Shown here: positions 26,225 through 34,102 of the stretch, one piece after another
How positions within the stretch are numbered: the stretch's first letter is position 1
How the letters are laid out: every line of letters begins with the position of its first letter
NCBI RefSeq assembly: GCF_004341105.1
Contig: NZ_SLZK01000008.1
Coordinates: forward strand, 149,546 to 213,545
Direction: 5' to 3'
From: Rhizobium sp. BK418
Lineage (GTDB): Bacteria > Pseudomonadota > Alphaproteobacteria > Rhizobiales > Rhizobiaceae
DNA: 64,000 bases
Made by a program: the position numbers and the translations under genes
Notes under the pieces: generated by a model
What the model saw: the letters and a program-made list of their open reading frames with translations, nothing else
Databases searched by the model: none
Told to the model about the DNA's origin: nothing

Positions 26225-27154
26225 ATGAAGAACGTGCAGACAATCCTGAAGGCCGGCATCGCCACCGCGCTCGTTACTCTCATGGCGCTGTCCGCCCATG
26301 CCGCAGAAGGCGCTGCAGAGAAGATGGAAGGGGCTGAGGTTTCCAAACTCCCCGGCGTGGCGCTGACGCAGAAGCTGGCGGACAGCCTTCCGGCTACCAT
26401 CAAGGCATCAGGCATACTGAAGGTCGCGACCGACCTGACCCCGCCGATCAGCTTCCACGACGATGACGGCAAGCTTGTCGGCATCGACGCCGATATCGCC
26501 GCAGCTCTCGGTATCATCCTGGGGCTCAATGTCCAGATGACGGATGTCGGCGCCGGCGCGGCCATCGTTCCCGCCATCCTGTCCAAACGCTTCGACATGA
26601 CGATCTCCGGCATCAACGACGACGTGAAACTGGAAAAGCAGGTCGATGTCATCGACTACATGTATGACGCCACCACGATCATGACGATCAAGGACAATCC
26701 GCTCGGCATCAAGAGCATGGAAGACCTCTGCGGCAAGAAGGTCGCCGTTCCCGTCGGCACCTTCCAGGGCAAGATGGTTGAGGCCGCCTCTGCAAAATGC
26801 AAGACACCGATCGACATCATGGCGATCCCGAAGATGCCTGATGTGCTGCAGGCGGTGCGCACCGGTCGCGCCGATGCCACCGTCAACGGCTATGCGACCA
26901 GCGTTTACACGACCGAACACCAGACCGGCAACGGCAAGGGGCTGCAGGCGCTTCCGAAAATCCGTCTCGCCGTCGGCTATCTCGGCATGCTGATATCTAA
27001 GGACAATCCGGAGCTCCGTGACACCGTCGTCGCCGCCCTGCAGCAGATGGTGGACAGCGGCGCCTACGAGACGATCATGAAAAAGTGGAGCCTCGGCCCG
27101 CTCGCGGTGAAGACCGTCAAGGTCAACGACGCCGCAAGCATGCCCGCGGAGTAA
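26225..27154 (+). CDS. Polar-amino-acid-type ABC substrate-binding protein
   Basis: 309 residues from ATG 26225 behind AGGGGAT. Signal peptide (TALVTLMALSAHAAEG) then the SBP-bac-3 fold: ILKVATDLTPPISFHDDDGK, LVGIDADIAAALGIILG, MTISGINDDVKLEKQVDVIDYM. It captures a charged or amino-acid-like compound in the periplasm for the following permease. It differs in class from the PotD-type protein across the divergent promoter, so the cassette appears to take up two related compounds or one by two routes. Confidence 0.9.
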   Translation: MKNVQTILKAGIATALVTLMALSAHAAEGAAEKMEGAEVSKLPGVALTQKLADSLPATIKASGILKVATDLTPPISFHDDDGKLVGIDADIAAALGIILGLNVQMTDVGAGAAIVPAILSKRFDMTISGINDDVKLEKQVDVIDYMYDATTIMTIKDNPLGIKSMEDLCGKKVAVPVGTFQGKMVEAASAKCKTPIDIMAIPKMPDVLQAVRTGRADATVNGYATSVYTTEHQTGNGKGLQALPKIRLAVGYLGMLISKDNPELRDTVVAALQQMVDSGAYETIMKKWSLGPLAVKTVKVNDAASMPAE

Positions 27155-27159
27155 ACCTC

Positions 27160-28035
27160 ATGGCACTGTTCTCCGCACAGACAACGACAATGAGCCTGCC
27201 GCCACCGGCCATGCGGTCGATCAAGTGGGGACAGTTCGCAACCGGTGCCAGCGCGATCCTCGCGCTGGTGCTCCTCGGCAGCGTCCTCGCGCAAAGCCAG
27301 AGCGTGCAGTGGTCGGAAATCCCGCGCTATCTCGTGCACCCCCAGATCCTGCGCGGCGTGCTGCTGACCCTGGAACTGACGGCTGGCGCCATGGTCTTCG
27401 GCATTGGGCTCGGCTGCCTTCTTGCCGTGATGGCAACGTCGACAAACATCGTTCTGAAAGCGATTGCCGCAGGCTTCGTCTGGTGGTTTCGCGGCGTGCC
27501 GCTGATCGTCCAGATCTTCCTCTGGTTCAACATCGCGCTCTTCATCCCGCAGGTCGGGGTGGGCCACTACAGCATCTCGATCAACGATCTCGTTACACCT
27601 GCGCTGGCGGGCTTCCTGGCGCTCGGGCTGCATGAAGCCGCCAACATGTCGGAGATCATCCGCAGCGGGCTTCTTGCCATCGACCGCGGGCAGCGCGAGG
27701 CGGCGACGGCACTCGGATTGAAGCCCCGGCAGACATTCCGCACCGTCATCCTGCCGCAGGCGGCACGCCTGATCTTGCCCCCGACCGGCAACCAGGCGAT
27801 CGGCATGCTGAAAGCCAGCGCCATCGTCTCCGTCATCGGTATGCAGGATCTGCTGACACAGGCGCAGGTCATCTACGCCCGCAACTTCCTGGTGATCGAA
27901 CTGCTGTTCGTCGCCTCCGTCTGGTACCTCGCGATCACCACAGTGGCGTCGATCGGCCAGCATTACCTCGAGAAGAGCCTCCAGCCGAAATGCCGCAACG
28001 GCGCCGACAAGTCCCGCACCACGAAACGCGCCTGA
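27160..28035 (+). CDS. Amino-acid-type ABC permease
   Basis: 291 residues from ATG 27160, five bases after the binding-protein stop. HisM/GlnP-like: RGVLLTLELTAGAMVFGIGLG, WWFRGVPLIVQIFLWF and the coupling loop REAATALGLKPRQTFRTVILPQA. No ATP-binding gene of this class follows it or lies elsewhere in the window. The motor must come from another locus, or the nearby PotA-type ATPase would have to serve; the latter is unusual. Confidence 0.9.
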   Translation: MALFSAQTTTMSLPPPAMRSIKWGQFATGASAILALVLLGSVLAQSQSVQWSEIPRYLVHPQILRGVLLTLELTAGAMVFGIGLGCLLAVMATSTNIVLKAIAAGFVWWFRGVPLIVQIFLWFNIALFIPQVGVGHYSISINDLVTPALAGFLALGLHEAANMSEIIRSGLLAIDRGQREAATALGLKPRQTFRTVILPQAARLILPPTGNQAIGMLKASAIVSVIGMQDLLTQAQVIYARNFLVIELLFVASVWYLAITTVASIGQHYLEKSLQPKCRNGADKSRTTKRA

Positions 28036-28103
28036 GCGCCAACCAATAACCAAGGGCCTCGCCAGAGCAGCGAGGCCTGCAAGGAAACCACAAGGAGCAT
28101 GAC

Positions 28104-29234
28104 GTGAAGCTTGGCATCGACAATATCAAACTGCCAGAATCGAGGAAGCGCGGTCCTCTCGGCAGCCTGGACCTCGTCAAGGAGCTCGGCCTTTCCGGCA
28201 TCTTCTTCTCCACCGCGCTGGACATGAGCCCGACGCTCGACATCGGCGAGTTGCGCGACATCCGGGCGAAGGCCGACGAGCTCGGCCTCTATCTCGAAAG
28301 CGGCGTCGGCAAGATCAACCCCTACTGCAGCGCCGAGGAACCTGCCCTTCGCGCCGCCGGCGATGGCGACATCATCGCCGGCTTCACGCGGATGATCGAG
28401 GCGAGCGCCGCCATCGGTTGCTTCGAACTCTGGGTCGCGCCCGGCAACTTCAAGTCCGAATATCGTGGCCGTCTCGCCAACGACCGCTTCCGCACCGACA
28501 TTACCTGGGAAGACCAGCTGATCGGCATCGAGAAGGTGCTGCAGAAGCTTGCGCCCGTCGCCCGCGCCCATGGCGCGCACCTGAACATCGAGACCCATGA
28601 CGAGATCACCTCCTTCGAGATCCTCAGGGTGATCGAGAAGGTCGGCGCTGACTGCGTCGGCGCTGTCTTCGACACCGCTAATGGCCTGCAACGCGCCGAG
28701 CATCCGGTCTTTGCAGCCAAACGCCTCGCCCCCTATGTCCGCCAGACGCATATCAAGGACGCCTATGTCGGCCGCGCTCCCGGCGGCCTCGACTTCCAGA
28801 CCCGCCCCGTTGGCGGCGGCATCGTCGATTTCGAAACGATCCTGCCGATCCTTGCCGAAGCAAACCCCGCGCTCAACCTCTCGCTGGAGGTCGCAGCCTC
28901 CGTCGCCGACAAGCCGCGCAAGGCCAACCCGCGACAGTGCATCGAAATCGACGACCCGATCTGGCGCGCCGGCCATCCCGATCTCACGGCCGAAGAACTC
29001 GACGCGTACATGGCCCTGGTGGATGCCTATGAGACGCGCGTCGCATCCGGCGAAATCCCGGACTGGGAGACCTACGAAGCCAGCCAGTACGGCTATCCGA
29101 CCTACGAGTACCAGTCCTACGGCTTCGACCAGGCAATCGCCTTCATCAAACAGTCGGCACGACACATCGAGACGATCTGCAAGAACAATGGGATTGCCCT
29201 GACCCCGGTGGCAACGAACCGCAAGGCTGCCTAG
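28104..29234 (+). CDS. Sugar phosphate isomerase/epimerase-like TIM barrel
   Basis: 376 residues from GTG 28104 with AAGGAG upstream (the nearby ATG is out of frame). It is an AP-endonuclease-2-like xylose-isomerase fold: SLDLVKELGLSGIFF, NIETHDEITSFEIL, AVFDTANGLQ, YVRQTHIKDAYVG and LNLSLEV supply the glutamate, aspartate and histidine metal ligands. Such proteins are isomerases, epimerases or dehydratases of sugars, inositols and related compounds. It is placed between the permease and the GntR regulator and likely converts the imported compound. Confidence 0.85.
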   Translation: MKLGIDNIKLPESRKRGPLGSLDLVKELGLSGIFFSTALDMSPTLDIGELRDIRAKADELGLYLESGVGKINPYCSAEEPALRAAGDGDIIAGFTRMIEASAAIGCFELWVAPGNFKSEYRGRLANDRFRTDITWEDQLIGIEKVLQKLAPVARAHGAHLNIETHDEITSFEILRVIEKVGADCVGAVFDTANGLQRAEHPVFAAKRLAPYVRQTHIKDAYVGRAPGGLDFQTRPVGGGIVDFETILPILAEANPALNLSLEVAASVADKPRKANPRQCIEIDDPIWRAGHPDLTAEELDAYMALVDAYETRVASGEIPDWETYEASQYGYPTYEYQSYGFDQAIAFIKQSARHIETICKNNGIALTPVATNRKAA

Positions 29235-29239
29235 CCGTG

Positions 29240-29278
29240 AGCGTGACGCTGGCGGCGTCCGGCCGCCAGCGTCACGCT
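29240..29278 (+). terminator. Long perfect hairpin after the TIM-barrel gene
   Basis: 17-base arms at 29240-29256 and 29262-29278 are exact complements around a five-base loop GTCCG. It starts five bases after the stop codon. There is no T run beyond the second arm, so it may terminate weakly, or protect the mRNA 3' end between the epimerase and GntR genes. Confidence 0.65.
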
Positions 29279-29390
29279 TGGATCTAGCAACATCGAGTTG
29301 CGCACGAACTTTCTTATGGAAAAAATTACAGCATGCCGTTATCGATCCGATCAATGCGGTTTGCGAGGGCGCGAACTCCTAGAGGGTATT

Positions 29391-30134
29391 ATGAAGAAAA
29401 CGCGTCGACAAAACTTGAAAGCTGCCCCTGCCACCAATGGCACGGCCGATACTGCCGATCATGACGATGTCTCCGAGCGCATCCGTAATACACTGGCGGC
29501 GGCGATCGGAGAAGGCGCGCTGAAGCCGGGCACCAAGATCCTTGAAGAGGCGATCGCCGAGCATTTCGGCGTGAGCCGTACCGTCGTCCGCGGCGCGCTC
29601 GGCGTGCTCGAAAGCGACCATCTGCTGGAACGCAAGCGGAACCGCGGCACCTTTGTCGCCGAACCGAGCATCGAGCAGGCCAAGAACCTCTTCGAGGCGC
29701 GCCGCAAATTGGAAAGTATGCTGCTCGAACTCGTCATCCTCCGCGCCACATCCGACGAACTGGATGCGCTGGAGCGGTTGACGGACGAGGAAGAACACAT
29801 CCATCACCACGGTGACGAGAAGTCGAAGACTGTTCTATCGGGGAAATTCCACATCGTCCTCGCCGATCTCGCCGGCAACCCGGTGCTGACGGAAATGCTC
29901 TCCAAGATCGTCGCGCGCCTTTCACTCGTCATGGCTCTCTATGAGGAGGACCGCAAGGACGACTGCGGCGCCGATCACCACCGCATGATCGTGAAGGCAC
30001 TGAAGGCGAAGGACCTCAGGAAGGCACAGGACCTGATGGATCACCATCTTGCCGACATCGAGGGACGGGTGCGGCTGACTGAGGGACAAGGCGATCGGCA
30101 CACGTTTATGGCTGTGCTGGAGAACTTTTCATAG
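29391..30134 (+). CDS. GntR-family (FadR/FCD) regulator
   Basis: 247 residues from ATG 29391 behind AGAGGG. A winged helix-turn-helix (SERIRNTLAAAIGEGALKPGT, EEAIAEHFGVSRTVVRGALGVLESDHLL) is followed by an all-helical FCD effector domain with histidines that usually hold a metal (HIVLADLAGNPVL, HHRMIVKALKAKD). These regulators repress catabolic operons until an organic acid or amino acid binds. It closes the rightward unit and probably binds the divergent control region around 26 kb. Confidence 0.92.
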   Translation: MKKTRRQNLKAAPATNGTADTADHDDVSERIRNTLAAAIGEGALKPGTKILEEAIAEHFGVSRTVVRGALGVLESDHLLERKRNRGTFVAEPSIEQAKNLFEARRKLESMLLELVILRATSDELDALERLTDEEEHIHHHGDEKSKTVLSGKFHIVLADLAGNPVLTEMLSKIVARLSLVMALYEEDRKDDCGADHHRMIVKALKAKDLRKAQDLMDHHLADIEGRVRLTEGQGDRHTFMAVLENFS

Positions 30135-30197
30135 CACTTTGAACTTAGCCTTTGCGTGAAACAGCCCCCACTCTCCTGCCGTCGGCGATAATTTAAG

Positions 30198-30226
30198 CTC
30201 TTGAACGGAATTGAACTCGCGGCCCT
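30198..30226 (-). repeat. tRNA T-arm-like fragment C
   Basis: Minus strand reads AGTTCAATTCCGTTCAAGAG, a full match to TTCRANY in the T-loop with the shared tail CCGTTCAAGAG also seen in fragment F. It lies between the GntR gene and the toxin-antitoxin pair. No intact cloverleaf. Confidence 0.45.
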
Positions 30227-30312
30227 ATTTGAGGTCGAGACCTTCTGCGGAAAATTCAGCAAGTTAGGAGCGAGATCGAATGCATTCAACCGAAATTATT
30301 GATGAGTTCCGC

Positions 30313-30810
30313 CTATGGGTTCAGCGCGTTATTGAGGTCATGCAATGAGACCATCAGCATCATGGGATCGGAAGGAGAAGACAGGAAGCCGACGGCCTCA
30401 TAGAAGGCTCGTGCGTCATCTGAAATCGCATGAACGAGCATGCCTCGAATGCCAAGTACCTCAGCGGCATTGAGCAGGCGCAGGCCCGCGTCGCGCACCA
30501 ATGCTCTGCCGATACCGCGCCCTTGGTAGGATTGATCAATCGCGAGGCGACCAAGCACAGCGACCGGAATTGGATCTGGCATATTGCGCCGGAAACGGCC
30601 AGGCGCTTCCGGTTGTTTGACGGCGCCGGAGGCGAGCGCGTAATAGGCGATGACGCGGCTCTCCTCGCACACCACAAAAGTTCGTGATGCTCCGCTCGCT
30701 TGATTGGAGCGGGCGCGGCGTCGCAGCCAGTCGTCCAGTTCACGGGCGCCGGAATTAAACTCGGCTAGCTGATGATGATCGGCCAGGGGTGCCGGTGCGC
30801 TGAGGGTCAC
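30313..30810 (-). CDS. GNAT toxin, TacT-like
   Basis: 165 residues from GTG 30810, overlapping the antitoxin stop codon by four bases (GTGA). The acetyltransferase fold shows the acetyl-CoA loop QSYQGRGIGRALVRDAGL, and the opening LADHHQLAEFNSGARELDDWLRRRA and FVVCEESRVIAYYALASG match TacT-type toxins, which acetylate aminoacyl-tRNA and stop translation. It is paired with the DUF1778 antitoxin just upstream, as is usual for this type II module. Confidence 0.92.
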   Translation of the reverse strand: MTLSAPAPLADHHQLAEFNSGARELDDWLRRRARSNQASGASRTFVVCEESRVIAYYALASGAVKQPEAPGRFRRNMPDPIPVAVLGRLAIDQSYQGRGIGRALVRDAGLRLLNAAEVLGIRGMLVHAISDDARAFYEAVGFLSSPSDPMMLMVSLHDLNNALNP

Positions 30811-31103
30811 GCCTCATCCCACGGTGCTTTGGTCGACATGGTGCGCGCCAGACGCTCATTGGGTTGCGTGGGTGCATCGAGCCGGGCAAGATATTCAGCA
30901 TAGATTTCGGGGCTTACCGTGAAGATAGTGCGGTCGAGCAGCACTTCCTCTGCTCGACGCTCGGACGCCTCCAGCATGAAATCCGTTCGCGTCTTACCAA
31001 GCAACTCAGCGGCGCGATCGATCAAGTTGCGGGTCGCAGGCTTGATGCGCATATTCAATGGTACGCTTGCGTCCGAGCTTTTGTTCGGATGTGAGGTCGG
31101 CAT
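30807..31103 (-). CDS. DUF1778 antitoxin, TacA-like
   Basis: 98 residues from ATG 31103. A ribbon-helix-helix N-terminal half (PLNMRIKPATRNLIDRAAELLGKTRTDFMLEAS) binds DNA, and the C-terminal tail (TIFTVSPEIYAEYLARLDAPTQPNERL) wraps the toxin. The first gene of the pair; the complex normally represses its own promoter. Confidence 0.92.
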   Translation of the reverse strand: MPTSHPNKSSDASVPLNMRIKPATRNLIDRAAELLGKTRTDFMLEASERRAEEVLLDRTIFTVSPEIYAEYLARLDAPTQPNERLARTMSTKAPWDEA

Positions 31104-31220
31104 GGCAAACTCCTGTTTGCACCCCATATAGCGTAACGACATCATCTTTACAAGAGCCGTAAAGACCCTGTCATTACGCTTTTCAGACAATTCAATTTAG
31201 CAGCATAACTCATCTAAATT

Positions 31221-31244
31221 CTTGAGCGGTGTTCAAACCTACGA
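31221..31244 (-). repeat. tRNA T-arm-like fragment D (weak)
   Basis: Minus strand GTTTGAACACCGCTCAAGAA keeps the tail CTCAAGA of the family and a near T-loop (TTTGAAC). It directly abuts the stop codon of the SPOR protein gene on the left side of the secretion operon. The weakest member of the set. Confidence 0.3.
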
Positions 31245-32390
31245 TCACTCACAGCACACTTTCCGCACATAGGTATTGCCGATCGTCACCATCGAGTCCT
31301 TGGCAATAAGGCCATGACCTTCAAGAGCTGTGGAAACATCCTTGGCGTCCTGTTCGGCGTAGACGTCCTTCAAGGTAACGGCAAACCAGCCGTTAGCGGC
31401 AAGATGGGCGGATAGCGGAACCGGCGACTTCCTGACGAAAGCTTCCGCCTCCGGAAGCGAGCTGAAGCTCCCTACCTGGACATACCTGCCCTCACCAGCA
31501 TCTTCCTCGAACTGCGCTACGTGAACCCAGGTATAATGCATGAAGCCAACTCTGCCCGCGACCGCGACCCGGTACCAATCACCACGTACTTCGAGGATTT
31601 GTACCGCGGCGCCGTTGCGCGCCTCACCGACGTCCTTTGCGTCCGGATTTCCCATTATCTTGATCGGCGCCCGCCCCTTCGGATGACGAACCCAACCGTC
31701 GCGGGCGATTGGGACCTCCAGCGAAGGCTCCGCCTTCGCTTGCACGCCGGAGGGCGTCTGTGGCGCTGCGCTTGGGCTGTCAGGAATAGCTTCCGACGCG
31801 GCCAACCGCGCTGCGTTCGGCGTAGTAACCCTGAATTTGGCCATCTCGCTGCCGGACAGGTAGCGGATGTCGTTGCTGTCATACGAAAGCGATAGCTGGA
31901 GGAGACCAGGATCGACGCCCATCTCGGACATATAGCCGATTATCTCCGCCGTCGTCTGTTGCACGGCCGAGACCGCGTCCTCGACCTGGACGCCGGTGCT
32001 GTCGCTGAAGGAGGATTTGTGAACACCTATCGATCCGGGCTCGGCAAAGCGGCTTGCGCCACCGAGAAAGGCGAGCGAGCAGGCTGAAGCGCATTCGAAC
32101 TTGCGAGACTGAACCGTCGAGAGTCCGAGTGATCGGATCAGTCTCCCTAGCTCTATAGCCTTCGCGACGTTGCCGCCAGGGCTGTCGAACCCAACTGCAA
32201 ACAGGTGTTCGCGGGCGGCTAGGTCTCGAAACTGCGAGAGATCGTCGGAGTATTCAAACGCGCCGGAGATGATGGCAAATTTGCTGCCGGTGTCCGTCTG
32301 ATGCACATCATAAGCAAGCTTTGCCTCGGTGCTCGCGGCAGCAAAACAGATGGAAATTGCGATCAACGCGACCGGAAAGCGGACAGACAT
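31245..32390 (-). CDS. Envelope protein: ClpP-like, SH3 and SPOR domains
   Basis: 381 residues with a signal peptide (MSVRFPVALIAISICFAAASTEA). Residues about 35-170 resemble the ClpP/crotonase-like periplasmic family COG3904: FDSPGGNVAKAIELGRLIR, then Ser102 in CASACSLAFLGG and His124 in GVHKSS as likely catalytic residues. A bacterial SH3 domain (about 230-285, NGAAVQILEVRGDWYRVAVAG) and a C-terminal SPOR-like domain (YVQVGSFSSLPEAEAFVRK) bind peptidoglycan. Encoded downstream of the HlyD-like gene on the same strand. It may process or anchor the secreted giant at the cell wall, or simply be a neighbour (inference). Confidence 0.8.
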   Translation of the reverse strand: MSVRFPVALIAISICFAAASTEAKLAYDVHQTDTGSKFAIISGAFEYSDDLSQFRDLAAREHLFAVGFDSPGGNVAKAIELGRLIRSLGLSTVQSRKFECASACSLAFLGGASRFAEPGSIGVHKSSFSDSTGVQVEDAVSAVQQTTAEIIGYMSEMGVDPGLLQLSLSYDSNDIRYLSGSEMAKFRVTTPNAARLAASEAIPDSPSAAPQTPSGVQAKAEPSLEVPIARDGWVRHPKGRAPIKIMGNPDAKDVGEARNGAAVQILEVRGDWYRVAVAGRVGFMHYTWVHVAQFEEDAGEGRYVQVGSFSSLPEAEAFVRKSPVPLSAHLAANGWFAVTLKDVYAEQDAKDVSTALEGHGLIAKDSMVTIGNTYVRKVCCE

Positions 32391-32626
32391 GCGGCGAACC
32401 CTAACGACGGCAAAAGAAAGCCATAGTCGCGCGTTGGTCGCAAGTGCTCGAAACGGTTTCGATCAGAAAGGGTAAAAGTGCGCGGCGACGACGCGACGAG
32501 TCCCTACGACGTTTTCCGATTGAATTCTGCAACAAGTGTTGAAGCGGCCTGCGTTCGCGCGTCGAGCAGTGACATAGCCGCCGATCCGCGGTGTGTCGGT
32601 CAGCCAATGCTGCCATCGGCTTTGCG

Positions 32627-34102
32627 TCATCGCTCCTTCAAGGCCTCGGATGAGACTTCCGCAATCGGCGAAAACAGGTACTCCAGAATGCGCCGGCTTC
32701 CCGTCTTGATCTCGACAGAAACCGCCATGCCGGGGGACAGTGGCACCGCAGTGCCATCGACATTGATCCTGTCAGCGTTCGGCATCACCGTGATGGGAAA
32801 CACGAGGTTCTGGACCCGCTGAGCGTTGCCGATCGGCATTGCGCTCTGCAACTGCTTGTCTGGCTGACCCTCAAGTTGTTGTGCATCCGGCTCCGGGATC
32901 GCATCGGTTGCAACCCGCGTGACCTTGCCTTCGATCACCCCATAGCGCGTGAACGGAAAGGCCTGAACCTTGATCACCGCCGGTTGGCCGGGCGCGACAA
33001 AGCCGATGTCCTGGTTGGGCAGGTAGGCCTCGATTTCCAGCACAGCGTTTTCCGGCACGACCCGCATCAGTTCCGAGCCCGCCGTGACCACCTGGCCGAC
33101 GGTCGTGATGGCGGATGTCTGAACCGTCCCGTTGATCGGGCTTTTGATCGTCATGGCGTCCAGTTTCTTCTGGGCCCGGATGAGCTGCTGTTCCTGGTCG
33201 TCGATCTGCCGCGCGGCCTCCGTCTGCTTTTCGACGTTTTCGGCAATGAAGGTCTTGATCGCTTTCTCACCCTCGCTGGTCGCAACGGCAAGGGCAGCCG
33301 CCGCCTCGTCGGCCTGACCGATCTGCTCGGCGAGATCCGCCTCTGCACGCTGTTTGGACTCGATCGCATCGATCACGCCGGCGCGCGGACCAGCGCTTGA
33401 CTCCATGAGTTGGGAGCGCATCGTCACACGATCATCCATCGTCGCGATCAGGTTCTTCTGGGCAGCGACCATCCGATTGAACCGGCCAAGCGAGGCGAGC
33501 TGCTGTTCTCTTTGCGAGGAGAGATTGGCAAGCGACGAGGCCAACTGTTCCAGAAATGAGCGAAACTGCACCTCCTCGCGGTGCCTGATCGGCTCGGGGA
33601 TATCGTCGTCGAAGTCGAGCGGCATCGAGATAGCAGTAGGACTGTTCCAGATACCGGTGCTCTGCCACGCTTCGACCTGCGCTCTCGCGGCGATTCGCCT
33701 GACGACCTCCGCACGAAGCGATCGCAAGCTTGCGAGCAATGCGTCGACCTCTGCCCTTGCCTCCGTCGGATCGAGTTCGACAACGACGTCGCCGGCCTTG
33801 ACCTTCGAACCGTTGGCGACCGGGATCGAGGCGGTCTTTCCCGTTTCCAGCGACTGAATGACCTTTACGCGCCCTGTCGGCTGCAGCTTCCCCTGCGCGG
33901 TCGCGACGATGTCAAACCGGCCAAAATAACTCCAGACGATCGCCAGGATCACGAAGACGGATATGAACCAGATCAGCGCCGCCCGGATCGGCGAGGCCGG
34001 CGTTTCGAGGATTTCGAGCGCGGCCGGCAGGAACTCCGTATGATCGCGCACCTTGCGCGGCGGCTTCTTCGGCACCTTTGGCGGACGGACGGCCTGGTTC
34101 AT
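32627..34102 (-). CDS. HlyD-like type I secretion adaptor
   Basis: 491 residues from ATG 34102, overlapping the ABC gene by four bases (ATGA). A short cytoplasmic tail of about 40 residues is followed by one membrane helix (about 41-60), then the biotinyl-lipoyl barrel (GKLQPTGRVKVIQSLETGKT), a long coiled-coil hairpin (about 100-330) and the beta-barrel domain ending at YLFSPIAEVSSEALKER. It bridges the inner-membrane ABC exporter to a TolC-type channel; no TolC gene is in the window. Confidence 0.93.
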   Translation of the reverse strand: MNQAVRPPKVPKKPPRKVRDHTEFLPAALEILETPASPIRAALIWFISVFVILAIVWSYFGRFDIVATAQGKLQPTGRVKVIQSLETGKTASIPVANGSKVKAGDVVVELDPTEARAEVDALLASLRSLRAEVVRRIAARAQVEAWQSTGIWNSPTAISMPLDFDDDIPEPIRHREEVQFRSFLEQLASSLANLSSQREQQLASLGRFNRMVAAQKNLIATMDDRVTMRSQLMESSAGPRAGVIDAIESKQRAEADLAEQIGQADEAAAALAVATSEGEKAIKTFIAENVEKQTEAARQIDDQEQQLIRAQKKLDAMTIKSPINGTVQTSAITTVGQVVTAGSELMRVVPENAVLEIEAYLPNQDIGFVAPGQPAVIKVQAFPFTRYGVIEGKVTRVATDAIPEPDAQQLEGQPDKQLQSAMPIGNAQRVQNLVFPITVMPNADRINVDGTAVPLSPGMAVSVEIKTGSRRILEYLFSPIAEVSSEALKER

